A DNA stretch of 64,000 bases, taken from contig NZ_JAHZQZ020000014.1 in assembly GCF_019449275.2 (NCBI RefSeq), positions 496,001 to 560,000 on the forward strand. The letters run 5' to 3'. This document shows positions 1 to 8,335 of this stretch, piece by piece. The notes under the pieces were generated by a model. That model was not told where the DNA came from. It worked only from the letters and a program-made list of their open reading frames with translations, and ran no database searches. Each line of letters opens with the position of its first letter. Position 1 is the stretch's first letter. Position numbers and translations under genes: made by a program. The DNA is from Microbacterium sp. HD4P20 (GTDB lineage: Bacteria > Actinomycetota > Actinomycetes > Actinomycetales > Microbacteriaceae).

Positions 1-380
1 TCCCCGAGAACGTCCCCCTGGGCCCCGACGGCGATGTGCTGCCCGAGAGCACCGACGGCTTCCGCATCCCGGATTGCAGTGTCTGCGGGGGAATGCTCAA
101 GCCTGACGTGGTCTTCTTCGGCGAGTTCATCCCCGCCGGCAAGTTCCGTGAGGCCGAGCAGCTGGTGCACACCAGCGAAGGGCTCGTGATCGCGGGGTCA
201 TCCCTCGTGGTCAATTCCGGCATCCGGCTGCTCGAGCGGGCGCGGCGCCGCAAGCTGCCGATCGTCATCGTGAACCGCGGTGTCACCCGGGCCGATGCCC
301 GCGCGAGCGTGAAGGTCGACGCCGGCACCAGCGAGGTGCTCCGCGCCCTGGCATCCGCCCTCCCCCCGTTGCGCTCCTGA
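1..380 (+). CDS. NAD-dependent protein deacetylase, Sir2 family (C-terminal part)
   Basis: Sirtuins remove acyl groups from lysines with NAD as co-substrate. The window opens inside the gene; the open frame enters at base 3, so the first part (NAD-binding GAG motif, catalytic His, first zinc pair) lies outside. What remains shows CSVCGG, the second zinc CxxC pair, directly followed by KPDVVFFGE, which is highly characteristic of Sir2 proteins. GSSLVVNSG and IVNRG near the end match the NAD-binding Rossmann part. It stops just before the 20-bp repeat array, so that array lies in its 3' region. Family assignment is secure; the substrate cannot be told from this piece. Confidence 0.9.
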   Translation, partial: PENVPLGPDGDVLPESTDGFRIPDCSVCGGMLKPDVVFFGEFIPAGKFREAEQLVHTSEGLVIAGSSLVVNSGIRLLERARRRKLPIVIVNRGVTRADARASVKVDAGTSEVLRALASALPPLRS

Positions 381-400
381 GCCTCGCGCTCCCCCGCTCC

Positions 401-675
401 TTCGCCGAGCATGTCGCTCCCGCGCCGAGCATGTCGCTCCTTCGCCGAGCATGTGTGTTTCGCGCCGAGCATGTGTGTTTCTCGCCGAGCATGTGGGGCA
501 TGGTCGCGGAGAAACAGACATGGTCGCGGAGAAACAGACATGGTCGCGGAGAAACACACATGGTCGCGGCGAGACGGACATGGTCGCGGAGAAACAGACA
601 TGGTCGCGGAGAAACGCACATGGTCGCGGAGAAAAAGACATGGTCGCGGCGAGACGGACATGGTCGCGGCGAGGG
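401..675. repeat. Head-to-head array of 20-bp tandem repeats
   Basis: Five left units in strict 20-bp phase (401, 421, 441, 461, 481) share CGCCGAGCATGT. They are followed without spacer by eight full right units (501 to 641) and a partial one at 661, all beginning TGGTCGCGG. The right unit is the inverted form of the left: TGTGTTTCTCGCCGAGCATG (474-493) matches the reverse complement of a right unit at 16 of 20 positions. The orientation flips near 495-505. Units at 501, 521 and 581 are identical, as are those at 561 and 641, which suggests copying within the array. If transcribed from the Sir2 gene it could fold into a long hairpin. It fills most of the 323-bp gap between two + strand genes. 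Its function is unknown. Confidence 0.93.
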
Positions 676-703
676 GTGCTCAGAGCGCGGGTAGGCTCGA
701 GGA

Positions 704-1306
704 GTGACCGCGCTGATCCTGATCCGCCATGGCGAGACCGACTGGAATCGCGACCGGCGCATCCAGGGGGCGACCGACATCCCCCTCAACGACACCGGCC
801 GCGCGCAGGCCCACGAAGCGGCCACGGCGCTGCGTGAGCGCCTCGACCTGGTGGGGGTCACGGTCGCCTCGAGCGACCTGGCGCGGGCACGCGAGACGGC
901 GGAGATCATCGCCGGCGACCTGGGCCTCGCCGTCCCACGCACCTATCGCGGCCTGCGAGAGCGCTCCTACGGCGAGGCGGAGGGCTTGGACGTCGACGAG
1001 TTCCGACGCCGCTGGGGCGACTGGCACTCCGCCGAGGTGCCCGGCGCCGAGCCGTGGCCGGACCTGCGGAAACGCGGTATCGCGGCCCTGGGTCAGGTGG
1101 TGCGCGACCACCGCCGCGCCACCGCCCCGACGGCATCCTCCCTCATCGTCGTCGGCCATGGCGCGTTCATCCGCGAGATCATGCGGCACGCGACGGCCGG
1201 CGAGCTGCCCCCGGTGGGCGAGCGCCTGGCGAACGGGTCGGCCCACGACTTCTTCTACGAGCCGGACCGCCTGCGGCTCGTGGCGTATGCGGGACTGGTC
1301 GCCTAG
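704..1306 (+). CDS. Histidine phosphatase family protein (phosphoglycerate mutase-like)
   Basis: A 200-residue member of the histidine phosphatase superfamily, which hydrolyses phosphate esters through a phospho-histidine. The RHGE motif lies at residues 8-11 with His9 as the expected nucleophile. A second His in VVGHG (about residue 152) and the SDLARARETA segment (from about residue 57) complete the family pattern. Starts at GTG, with GGAG immediately upstream in the tail of the repeat-array spacer. It has no obvious operon partner. Substrate specificity in this superfamily cannot be read from sequence: it could be a phosphoglycerate mutase-like phosphatase, a cobalamin or sugar-phosphate phosphatase, or a general phosphatase. 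Confidence 0.9.
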   Translation: MTALILIRHGETDWNRDRRIQGATDIPLNDTGRAQAHEAATALRERLDLVGVTVASSDLARARETAEIIAGDLGLAVPRTYRGLRERSYGEAEGLDVDEFRRRWGDWHSAEVPGAEPWPDLRKRGIAALGQVVRDHRRATAPTASSLIVVGHGAFIREIMRHATAGELPPVGERLANGSAHDFFYEPDRLRLVAYAGLVA

Positions 1307-1312
1307 GAGCCG

Positions 1313-2122
1313 TCAGCGACTCGCGCGCTCGAGCACTCGCCGCGCGTGACGAAGCACCGGCTCATCGACCATGCGGCCGTCGAGCGAGAACACGCCGCGT
1401 TCGCTCTGGGCGGCGGCCAGCACGCTGCGCGCCCACGCCACCGACCGCTCGTCGGGGCGGTACGCGTCACGGATGATCGCGACCTGGCTCGGGTGGATGC
1501 ACGCGGTGGCCGAGAATCCGGATGCCGCGGCATCCGCCGCCTCGACGGCCAGGCCCTTCGCGTTGTCGATGTCGAGATGCACCGCGTCGATGGCCGCTTT
1601 TCCGCGGGCTCCGGCCGCCAGCAGCACTCGTGAGCGGGCGTACCGCGCGATGTCGCGATAGCGACCGTTCGCCTTGCGGCTCGACGTGCCGCCGAGACTC
1701 GCGACGAGGTCCTCGGCGCCCCACATCAGCGCGACGACGTTGTCCAGCGCCGCCAGGCGATCGGCCTGCGCGACCCCTTTGGCCGTCTCGCACAGGGCGA
1801 CGACTTCGAACCGCTGATCGATCTTCGCCGTCCGCTTGGCGGACTCGGCCTTGGCCAGCATGATCCGGCGATAGTCGGTCTGCGAGAGCGTGGCGAGGTC
1901 GGCGGTGAAAGCGGGGGTGTCGGCGGGGTTGACTCGCACGATCACCCGCGCTGGGTCGAGCTCGGATTCGATCAGGTGGCCGCGCGCCGCGGTCTTGTCG
2001 CCGGGTGCGACGGCGTCTTCGAGGTCGAGGATCACCGCGTCGGCGCGCTCGAATGCCTTGCGATAGCGTTCCGGGCGGTCGGCCGGGCAGAAGAGCAACG
2101 CGGGTCCGAGGTCGAAGGTCAT
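1313..2122 (-). CDS. HpcH/HpaI aldolase, CitE-like acyl-CoA lyase
   Basis: A 269-residue CitE-like (beta/alpha)8 lyase. Visible family marks are ILDLEDAV near residue 30, VRVNP, the metal/substrate segments ALCETAKGV and WGAEDL, and CIHPSQV near the C-terminus. It starts at an ATG that overlaps the MaoC stop as ATGA, so it is the last gene of the acyl-CoA carboxylase operon. In Mycobacterium tuberculosis the gene at the equivalent place (Rv2498c) is a lyase acting on 3-hydroxy-3-methylglutaryl-CoA and citramalyl-CoA. By context I infer the last step of leucine breakdown here, giving acetyl-CoA and acetoacetate. No classical HMG-CoA lyase is present in the window. Malyl-CoA lyase or thioesterase activity is the main alternative. 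Confidence 0.87.
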   Translation of the reverse strand: MTFDLGPALLFCPADRPERYRKAFERADAVILDLEDAVAPGDKTAARGHLIESELDPARVIVRVNPADTPAFTADLATLSQTDYRRIMLAKAESAKRTAKIDQRFEVVALCETAKGVAQADRLAALDNVVALMWGAEDLVASLGGTSSRKANGRYRDIARYARSRVLLAAGARGKAAIDAVHLDIDNAKGLAVEAADAAASGFSATACIHPSQVAIIRDAYRPDERSVAWARSVLAAAQSERGVFSLDGRMVDEPVLRHARRVLERASR

Positions 2123-2640
2123 GCCGTGGCCTCCGAACCTGCCGGGGTGCGCCACATGAGCGCGACGCGGGTGGCGACCGCGACGGTCTCGCCGCGCTGA
2201 TTGCGACCGGTGTGCCGCAGCGTCACGATCCCCTGACCCGGGCGCGAGGCGGACAGTCGCTTGTCGACGACCTCGGTCTCGGTGTAGAGCGTGTCGCCGT
2301 GCAGCAGTGGCGCGGGAAAGGAGATGTCCGAGAGACCCAGCTGCGCGACGAGCGTGCCCTGCGTGATCTGCGAGACGGATGCCCCGACCATGGTCGCGAG
2401 GGTCCACATCGAGTTCATCAGGCGCTCGCCGAACGGCTGCGTCGCGGAGAACGCGGCATCCAGGTGGAGCGCCTGCGTGTTCATGGTGAGCGAGGAGAAC
2501 AGCACGTTGTCGGCTTCGGTCGCAGTGCGGCCCGGTCGGTGCAGATACCGCGCCCCGACCTCGAGTTCGTCGTAGTACAGGCCCCGCTGCACGATCGCGG
2601 GACCGGCGTCGGCAATGGTGTCGTCGCTCACGATCGCCAC
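2119..2640 (-). CDS. MaoC family (R)-enoyl-CoA hydratase/dehydratase
   Basis: A 173-residue hot-dog fold protein of the MaoC family. It begins at GTG one base after the dehydrogenase stop and overlaps the CitE-like gene by 4 bp, so it sits in the middle of the operon. YDELEVGARY near residue 25 and the segment around HLDAAFSATQPFGERL (about 58-75) match the hydratase region of MaoC proteins annotated as mesaconyl/itaconyl-CoA hydratases. The corresponding M. tuberculosis gene (Rv2499c) pairs with the CitE-like lyase in leucine and itaconate breakdown. I infer hydration of 3-methylglutaconyl-CoA to HMG-CoA. The family is clear; the substrate is inferred from neighbours only. Confidence 0.85.
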   Translation of the reverse strand: MAIVSDDTIADAGPAIVQRGLYYDELEVGARYLHRPGRTATEADNVLFSSLTMNTQALHLDAAFSATQPFGERLMNSMWTLATMVGASVSQITQGTLVAQLGLSDISFPAPLLHGDTLYTETEVVDKRLSASRPGQGIVTLRHTGRNQRGETVAVATRVALMWRTPAGSEATA

Positions 2641-2641
2641 G

Positions 2642-3817
2642 CTACCCTCCAGCGACGCCGAGCGCCCGGGCGATGACGAGCAGCTGGACCTCGCTGGTGC
2701 CTTCGCCGATTTCGAGGATCTTCGAGTCGCGGTAGTGCCGCGCGACGGGGAATTCGTTCATGAAGCCGTTGCCACCGAAGACCTGCGTCGCATCGCGGGC
2801 GTTGTCCATGGCGGCGTCACTCGCCGTGAGCTTCGCGATCGCAGCTGCGGTCTTGAACGGCTTGCCCGCGTCGCGCAGGCGGGCGGCGTGGTGCCAGGCG
2901 AGACGCGAGACGTGCACGCGCTGTTTCATGCGGGCCAACAGGAACTGGATGCCCTGGCGCGTGGAGAGCGCTTCGCCGAACACGGTGCGCTTGCCCGCGT
3001 AGTCGACGGCGGCTTCGAGGCATCCCTCCGCCGCGCCGGTCGAGAGAGCGGCGATCGCGATACGACCCTCGTCGAGGATGTGGAGGAAGTTCGCGAAGCC
3101 CCGGCCGCGCTCGCCGAGGAGGTTGCCCTCGGGAACGCGCGCGTCCTGGAAGGTCAGCGGGTGCGTGTCGGATGCCCGCCACCCGACCTTGTCGTATCCC
3201 GGCTCGACGGTGAAGCCCGGAGTGCCGTTGGGGACGATGATCGTCGAGATCTCCTTTCGGCCGTCGCTCTCTCCCGTGACCGCGGTGACGGTGACGAACC
3301 GTGTGATCGACGTGCCCGAGTTGGTGATGAACTGCTTCGAACCGTTGACCACCCATTCGCCACCGCCTTCTGCATCAGCACCGACCAGGCGCGCGGTGGT
3401 GCGAGTGGCACCGGCATCCGATCCCGCTTCCGGCTCGGTCAGGCCGAAGCCGGCGAGCGCCCGGCCGGCGAGCAGATCGGGCAGCAGCTCCTGCTTCTGC
3501 TCCTCGGTGCCGAACCGGAACACCGGCATGGCCCCGAGGCTCACGCCGGCCTCGAGCGTGATGGCGATGGATTGGTCGACGCGGCCGAGCGCCTCGATCG
3601 CGAGGCACAGTGCGAAGTAGTCGCCGCCCTGGCCGCCGTACTCCTCGGGGAAGGGCAGGCCGAACAGGCCGAGCTCCCCCATCTGCGCCACCACGTCCAT
3701 CGGCAGCGTGTGCGTGCGGTCCGCCTCGTACGAGCGGGGCGCGACGATCTCTTCGGCGAACGCGCGCACCATCCCGGCGAGCTCGCGCTCGTCCTCGTTC
3801 AGGTCGTACTCGTCCAT
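2642..3817 (-). CDS. Acyl-CoA dehydrogenase (isovaleryl-CoA dehydrogenase candidate)
   Basis: A 391-residue FAD-dependent acyl-CoA dehydrogenase of usual length. N-terminal helical part, then GFGLTEPEAGSDAG and the FITN segment that contact FAD, then the C-terminal helical domain ending EIGEGTSEVQ. The Glu in EGTSEVQ is at the canonical catalytic position of many acyl-CoA dehydrogenases, whereas isovaleryl-CoA dehydrogenases (IVDs) usually have a small residue there and use a Glu further upstream. LDEGRIA does place a Glu at about that upstream position, so the sequence alone does not settle chain specificity. Its place between the carboxylase and MaoC genes makes oxidation of isovaleryl-CoA to 3-methylcrotonyl-CoA the best guess (compare FadE19 of M. 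tuberculosis). Confidence 0.9.
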   Translation of the reverse strand: MDEYDLNEDERELAGMVRAFAEEIVAPRSYEADRTHTLPMDVVAQMGELGLFGLPFPEEYGGQGGDYFALCLAIEALGRVDQSIAITLEAGVSLGAMPVFRFGTEEQKQELLPDLLAGRALAGFGLTEPEAGSDAGATRTTARLVGADAEGGGEWVVNGSKQFITNSGTSITRFVTVTAVTGESDGRKEISTIIVPNGTPGFTVEPGYDKVGWRASDTHPLTFQDARVPEGNLLGERGRGFANFLHILDEGRIAIAALSTGAAEGCLEAAVDYAGKRTVFGEALSTRQGIQFLLARMKQRVHVSRLAWHHAARLRDAGKPFKTAAAIAKLTASDAAMDNARDATQVFGGNGFMNEFPVARHYRDSKILEIGEGTSEVQLLVIARALGVAGG

Positions 3818-3825
3818 GATGCTCC

Positions 3826-5967
3826 TCAGGGTCGGGAGGTGGGAACGGATGCCTCGTGGGCGGTGTCCGCGTGTGAACGGTCAGCGGGGTCGGAGTCGCC
3901 AGGCCCCTGGGCGGGAGGCGCGACGTGGGCGAGCACCTGGTCGCGGCGCACCTGCTCGCCCGGCGAGACGTCCACGCGGACGACGCCGTCATGCGGGGCG
4001 AGCACGGGATGCTCCATCTTCATCGCCTCGATCGTGACGATCCGCTCGCCGGCCGCAACCGCGGTGCCGTCGGCCACGTGGACCGCGACGACAGCGCCCG
4101 GCATCGGCGCGCGCAGCTCGGGGTGGGTGGTGGCGGTGGCGCGCCCTCGGGCTGCAAGGCGGCGACGCATGGCCTCTCGCCTGCTCAGCGGCCGAAGTCG
4201 GTGCGTCGCGCCGTCGGCGTGCACCCACACCGCGCCCTCCGTGTCCGCGGCGGTGACCGTGCCCGCCGGCATCGCTCGTCCGATCTCGCGCGCGTGCGAC
4301 CGAGAGGAACCCGTCGACACGACGGCCCCGATGCCGCCCGGGACCGCGGCGGACAGCAGCGCGCCGGCATCCGTCTCGAAGGTGCATTGCGGCCGCACCG
4401 CCTCGGCCCCCGGGCGCCACCCGACAAGCGCACTCCACACGGCACCGGAATGCACCGGTCGTGTGCTCTCGCCGAGTGCCCACGTCGCGCGCGACGGCGA
4501 CGAGTGCTCTCGATGAGCGGACGTGACGACGGATGCCGCGGCCGCCAGCGCACGCTCGCTCGGCGCCGGCGCCGCGAAGGGCGGCAGCCGGTCGATGAGG
4601 CCGGTGTCGAGGTCGCCCGCGCGAACGGCCGGGTCGGCCAGCAGCGCTCGCAGGAACGCGATGTTCGACTCGACGCCCAGCAGCACGGTGTCGGCGAGCG
4701 CCGCATCCAGGCGCGTGAGCGCGCCCTCGCGATCGGGAGCGTGCGCGATCACCTTGGCGATCATCGGATCGTAGTCACTGGTCACGACGGATCCGGCCTC
4801 GACCGCGGAGTCCGTCCGCGCCTCGGAGGCCGCGCGCCACGCGAGGACTTCTCCCGCGGCGGGCAGGAATCCCCGCTCGGGAGTCTCGGCGTATACGCGC
4901 GCCTCGATCGCGTGACCGTCGAGCTGCACGTCTTCCTGAGTGAAGCCCAGCTCGTGCCCCGCGGCGATGCGGAGCTGCTGTTCGACGAGATCCACGCTCT
5001 CGTCCGTCCCGATGCGCGCCACCAGTTCGGTCACGGGGTGCTCGACCTGCAGCCGTGTGTTCATCTCGATGAAGAAGAACTCCTCCGGCCGGTCGGCGGC
5101 GACCAGAAACTCGACGGTGCCGGCTCCGCGATAGTCGACGGATGCCGCGGCCGCACAGGCGGCCCTGCCCAGGCGCTCGCGAGTCGCGGCGTCGACCACC
5201 GGCGAGGGCGCTTCTTCGATCACCTTCTGGTGGCGACGCTGCAGCGTGCACTCGCGCTCGCCGAGGTGCACGACGTGACCGTGCTGGTCGGCGAGCACCT
5301 GCACCTCGATGTGGCGCGGGCGCTCGATCAGTCGCTCCAGCAGCAGTGCGTCGTCGCCGAACGCGGCCGCGGCGACACGCCGGGCGGTCGCGAGGGCATC
5401 GGGCAGCTCGGCGGCGCTGCGTACGACCTGCATGCCTTTGCCTCCGCCACCCGCCGAGGGCTTGAGTAGCAGCGGGAATCCCGCACCTTCGGCCGCCGCC
5501 GCGATCTCGCCGTCGGTCATCCCGATCGCACTGAATCCCGGAACGGTCGGGACCTCATGCGCTGCGACATGGTCCTTCGCGCGGATCTTGTCGCCCATGA
5601 TCTCGAGGGCGCGCTCCCCCGGCCCGATGAAGACGATGCCGGCGTCGGCGCACGCGCGTGCGAACGCCACGTTCTCGGAGAGGAAGCCGTATCCCGGGTG
5701 CACGGCGCCGGCGCCGCTCTCGCGTGCCGCGGCGATCACCGCGTCGATGTCGAGGTACGAGGCGCTCGCGGCGGCCGGCCCGATGCGCACCGCGACGTCC
5801 GCCTCGCGAACGTGCGGGGCACCCGCATCGGCATCGCTGTAGACGGCGACGGAACGGATGCCGAGGCGCCGGAGCGTACGGATCACCCGGCGGGCGATCT
5901 CGCCCCGGTTGGCGACGAGGACCGCCTCGAAGAGCCGGTCGGGCTGAGCGGGAGCTGACATGGGCAT
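3826..5967 (-). CDS. Acyl-CoA carboxylase alpha subunit (biotin carboxylase plus biotin carrier)
   Basis: About 713 residues. It carboxylates its own biotin using ATP and bicarbonate and hands the carboxyl group to the beta subunit. [12 protein letters not shown] opens the biotin carboxylase domain. The ATP-grasp glycine loop GGGGKGM and [10 protein letters not shown] follow, and the biotin attachment site EAMKMEHP lies near residue 650. After the biotinyl domain comes an unusual tail of about 30 residues rich in Pro, Asp and Ala. The ATG chosen overlaps the beta subunit stop as TGATG; a GTG three bases upstream would give a GTGA overlap and one more residue. With the MCC-type beta subunit, 3-methylcrotonyl-CoA is the likely substrate; propionyl- or acetyl-CoA remain possible. 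Confidence 0.93.
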   Translation of the reverse strand: MPMSAPAQPDRLFEAVLVANRGEIARRVIRTLRRLGIRSVAVYSDADAGAPHVREADVAVRIGPAAASASYLDIDAVIAAARESGAGAVHPGYGFLSENVAFARACADAGIVFIGPGERALEIMGDKIRAKDHVAAHEVPTVPGFSAIGMTDGEIAAAAEGAGFPLLLKPSAGGGGKGMQVVRSAAELPDALATARRVAAAAFGDDALLLERLIERPRHIEVQVLADQHGHVVHLGERECTLQRRHQKVIEEAPSPVVDAATRERLGRAACAAAASVDYRGAGTVEFLVAADRPEEFFFIEMNTRLQVEHPVTELVARIGTDESVDLVEQQLRIAAGHELGFTQEDVQLDGHAIEARVYAETPERGFLPAAGEVLAWRAASEARTDSAVEAGSVVTSDYDPMIAKVIAHAPDREGALTRLDAALADTVLLGVESNIAFLRALLADPAVRAGDLDTGLIDRLPPFAAPAPSERALAAAASVVTSAHREHSSPSRATWALGESTRPVHSGAVWSALVGWRPGAEAVRPQCTFETDAGALLSAAVPGGIGAVVSTGSSRSHAREIGRAMPAGTVTAADTEGAVWVHADGATHRLRPLSRREAMRRRLAARGRATATTHPELRAPMPGAVVAVHVADGTAVAAGERIVTIEAMKMEHPVLAPHDGVVRVDVSPGEQVRRDQVLAHVAPPAQGPGDSDPADRSHADTAHEASVPTSRP

Positions 5968-7571
5968 CACATCCGGAACAGGCCGAATCGGGGCTCGGGA
6001 AGCGGCGTGCGAGAGACGACATCCAGCGCGAGGCCGAGCAGGTCTCGCGTGTCGAGCGGATCGATGATGCCGTCATCCCACAGGCGCGCCGTCGCGTAGA
6101 AGGGGTTGCCCTGTTCTTCGTACTGCGCGCGGATGGGCTCCTCGAAGGCCGCCTGGTCCTCGGCCGACCACTCCTCGCCGCGCGCCTCGAGCTGATCGCG
6201 TTTGACGGTGGACAGCACCGAGGCGGCCTGCATCCCGCCCATGACGGAGATGCGGCTCGCCGGCCACGTCCACAGGAACCGGGGAGAGTATGCGCGCCCG
6301 CACATCGAGTAGTTTCCGGCGCCGAACGATCCACCGATGACGACGGTGAGCTTCGGCACGCGCGTGGTGGCCACCGCGGTGACCATCTTCGCGCCGTCTT
6401 TGGCGATGCCGCCGGCTTCGGCATCCCGTCCGACCATGAAGCCCGAGATGTTCTGCAGGAACAGCAGCGGCACGCCGCGCTGGTCGCACAGCTCGATGAA
6501 GTGCGCGCCCTTCTGGGCCGACTCGCTGAACAGCACGCCGTTGTTGGCCACGATGCCGATCGGGTGGCCGTGCAATCGCGCGAACCCCGTCACCAGCGTC
6601 TGGCCGTACTCGCGCTTGAACTCGTGGAATTCGCTGCCGTCGACCAGACGCGCGATCACCTCGCGCACGTCGTAGGGCTGATTGACGTCCACCGGCACGA
6701 CGCCGTAGAGATCCGAAGGATCCGCGGCGGGCGGTATGCCGGGCACGACCTCCCATGCCGGAGCCGTCGGTGGCGGCAGTGTGGCGACGATGTCGCGCAC
6801 GATCTCGAGGGCGTGCTCATCGTCTTCGGCGAGGTGATCGACCACGCCCGAGCGGCGCGCGTGCAGCTCGCCTCCGCCCAGCTCCTCGGCCGTCACCACT
6901 TCGCCGATCGCCGCCTTCACCAGTGGCGGCCCGCCGAGGAAGATGGTCCCCTGGTCACGCACGATGACGGTCTCGTCGCTCATCGCCGGCACGTACGCAC
7001 CGCCCGCGGTGCACGAGCCCAGCACAGCGGCGATCTGCGGGATGCCCGCCGCTGACAACCGGGCCTGGTTGAAGAAGATGCGGCCGAAGTGATCACGGTC
7101 GGGGAAGACCTCGTCCTGCTTGGGCAGGAACGCTCCCCCGGAGTCGACGAGATAGATGCACGGCAGGCGGTTCTCGAAGGCGATCTCCTGCGCGCGCAGG
7201 TGCTTCTTCACAGTGAGTGGGAAGTACGTGCCACCTTTGACCGTCGCGTCGTTGCACACGACCATCACGTGCCGGCCGTGCACGAGTCCGATTCCCGCAA
7301 TGACTCCCGCAGCCGGTGCCTCTCCCCCGTACAGGCCCTCCGCCGCGAGCGGCGCCACCTCGATGAACGGGCTGCCCTCGTCGAGCAGCCGTGTGACGCG
7401 ATCGCGAGGCAGCAGCTTGCCGCGGGCCACGTGCCGGTCACGCGAGGTGGGAGGACCGCCGAGGGATGCCTCAGCCAGGCGCGCTCGCAGCTGCTCGGCC
7501 AGAGTGCGCTGGGCCTCGAACGTCCGTCGGAAGACGTCGTCGCGGACGGCTGTCACGGCCAGCACGCTCAT
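5967..7571 (-). CDS. Acyl-CoA carboxylase beta subunit, methylcrotonyl-CoA carboxylase type
   Basis: A 534-residue carboxyltransferase. [24 protein letters not shown] and [16 protein letters not shown] are the segments that mark methylcrotonyl-CoA carboxylase beta chains rather than generic AccD. The start is the ATG preceded by GAAGGAGACGAC, an excellent ribosome site; a longer open frame reaches upstream to 7604 but lacks one. It is the first gene of the - strand operon beta-alpha-dehydrogenase-MaoC-CitE, divergent from the TetR gene. The intergenic stretch holds two 16-bp palindromes that probably control the operon. Expected role: transfer of carboxyl from biotin to 3-methylcrotonyl-CoA in leucine degradation. 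Confidence 0.93.
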   Translation of the reverse strand: MSVLAVTAVRDDVFRRTFEAQRTLAEQLRARLAEASLGGPPTSRDRHVARGKLLPRDRVTRLLDEGSPFIEVAPLAAEGLYGGEAPAAGVIAGIGLVHGRHVMVVCNDATVKGGTYFPLTVKKHLRAQEIAFENRLPCIYLVDSGGAFLPKQDEVFPDRDHFGRIFFNQARLSAAGIPQIAAVLGSCTAGGAYVPAMSDETVIVRDQGTIFLGGPPLVKAAIGEVVTAEELGGGELHARRSGVVDHLAEDDEHALEIVRDIVATLPPPTAPAWEVVPGIPPAADPSDLYGVVPVDVNQPYDVREVIARLVDGSEFHEFKREYGQTLVTGFARLHGHPIGIVANNGVLFSESAQKGAHFIELCDQRGVPLLFLQNISGFMVGRDAEAGGIAKDGAKMVTAVATTRVPKLTVVIGGSFGAGNYSMCGRAYSPRFLWTWPASRISVMGGMQAASVLSTVKRDQLEARGEEWSAEDQAAFEEPIRAQYEEQGNPFYATARLWDDGIIDPLDTRDLLGLALDVVSRTPLPEPRFGLFRM

Positions 7572-7642
7572 GTCGTCTCCTTCGCGCATCTTCGTCGACG
7601 TCACGATCGGATCACACCTGTTGTCGAGGCGGGAGCCGATTG

Positions 7643-7658
7643 GTTAGTGTTCACTAAC
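7643..7658. promoter_or_regulatory. Candidate TetR operator 1
   Basis: GTTAGTGTTCACTAAC has two perfect 7-bp arms around a 2-bp centre. It lies between the divergent carboxylase operon and the TetR gene, where an autoregulated TetR dimer would bind. Its outer bases match the second site 26 bp away. Confidence 0.72.
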
Positions 7659-7668
7659 TGAGGTTCAG

Positions 7669-7684
7669 GTTAGCGAGCCTTAAC
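7669..7684. promoter_or_regulatory. Candidate TetR operator 2
   Basis: GTTAGCGAGCCTTAAC shares the frame GTTAGnGnnCnnTAAC with site 1 and has the same 16-bp length. The two sites are 26 bp centre to centre, about two and a half helical turns. It ends 24 bp before the TetR start codon, so it probably covers that gene's promoter. Confidence 0.65.
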
Positions 7685-7708
7685 TGAAATGACAAGTGGA
7701 GCACGCGT

Positions 7709-8305
7709 ATGACCGGCGGTGTCACGGACCGAGAGCGCGCCAAGGCGGATCGTCACGCCTCGATCCTGCAGGCGGCTGCGGGGCTGTTCGCCGAGCGCGG
7801 CTTCAGCGGCGTGAGCCTGGAAGACATCGGCGGCGCCGTCGGCATCAGCGGGCCCGCGCTGTATCGGCACTTCGCCAACAAGCAGGCCCTCCTGGGAGCG
7901 ATCCTCATCGAGGTCAGCGAGCGTCTCCTCGCCGGGGGGCACGCCGTGACCTCTGCGCACACGGCGGCCGGCGAGCAGCTCGACGCGCTCATCGCATTCC
8001 ACGTCGAATTCGCGCTACGCGACGCCGACGTCATCCGCGTGCAGGACCGCGACCTCGCCAGCCTCAGCGACGACGACCGCCATACCGTGCGGCGGCTGCA
8101 GCGCGAGTACGTCGAGGTGTGGATCGGCATCCTGGCGGCGCTTCACCCCGAACGCGACCACGACGAGCTACGCGTGCGCGCGCACGCGTGCTTCGGCCTC
8201 ATCAACTCCACGCCGCACAGCGTGCGCGCGCAGCGCTCGGCGCCCGCAGACCGCGACGTGCGCGGCATCCTGCGTTCGATGGCACGCGCCGCCCTCATCA
8301 CATGA
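7709..8305 (+). CDS. TetR family transcriptional regulator of the carboxylase operon
   Basis: A 198-residue TetR protein. The N-terminal helix-turn-helix spans about residues 17-60, with LFAERGFSGVSLEDIGGAVGI and the recognition-helix segment ALYRHFANKQALLGAI typical of the family. The C-terminal ligand domain is not diagnostic. It is divergent from the acyl-CoA carboxylase operon, with two matching 16-bp palindromes between them. In M. tuberculosis the TetR gene Rv2506 sits next to the related cluster. I infer repression of the leucine operon, relieved by a pathway acyl-CoA. GTGGAG upstream of the ATG supports the start. Confidence 0.9.
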   Translation: MTGGVTDRERAKADRHASILQAAAGLFAERGFSGVSLEDIGGAVGISGPALYRHFANKQALLGAILIEVSERLLAGGHAVTSAHTAAGEQLDALIAFHVEFALRDADVIRVQDRDLASLSDDDRHTVRRLQREYVEVWIGILAALHPERDHDELRVRAHACFGLINSTPHSVRAQRSAPADRDVRGILRSMARAALIT

Positions 8306-8335
8306 CGCACGTTCCTGCCCTAGTCTGAACGCACC

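Noticed and set aside
401..675. CRISPR array
   Set aside because: Units abut without spacers, are only 20 bp, vary internally and reverse orientation; no cas genes nearby.
411..837. Three overlapping + strand reading frames and two - strand frames across the 20-bp array, rich in Arg/His/Trp or Ser/Arg/Pro
   Set aside because: A 20-bp period shifts frame every unit, so all frames stay open by repetition; there are no ribosome sites and no sensible protein composition.
2615..4516. 633-codon open frame on the + strand
   Set aside because: It lies antisense to the acyl-CoA dehydrogenase and carboxylase genes; its length comes from high GC and its product shows no domain.
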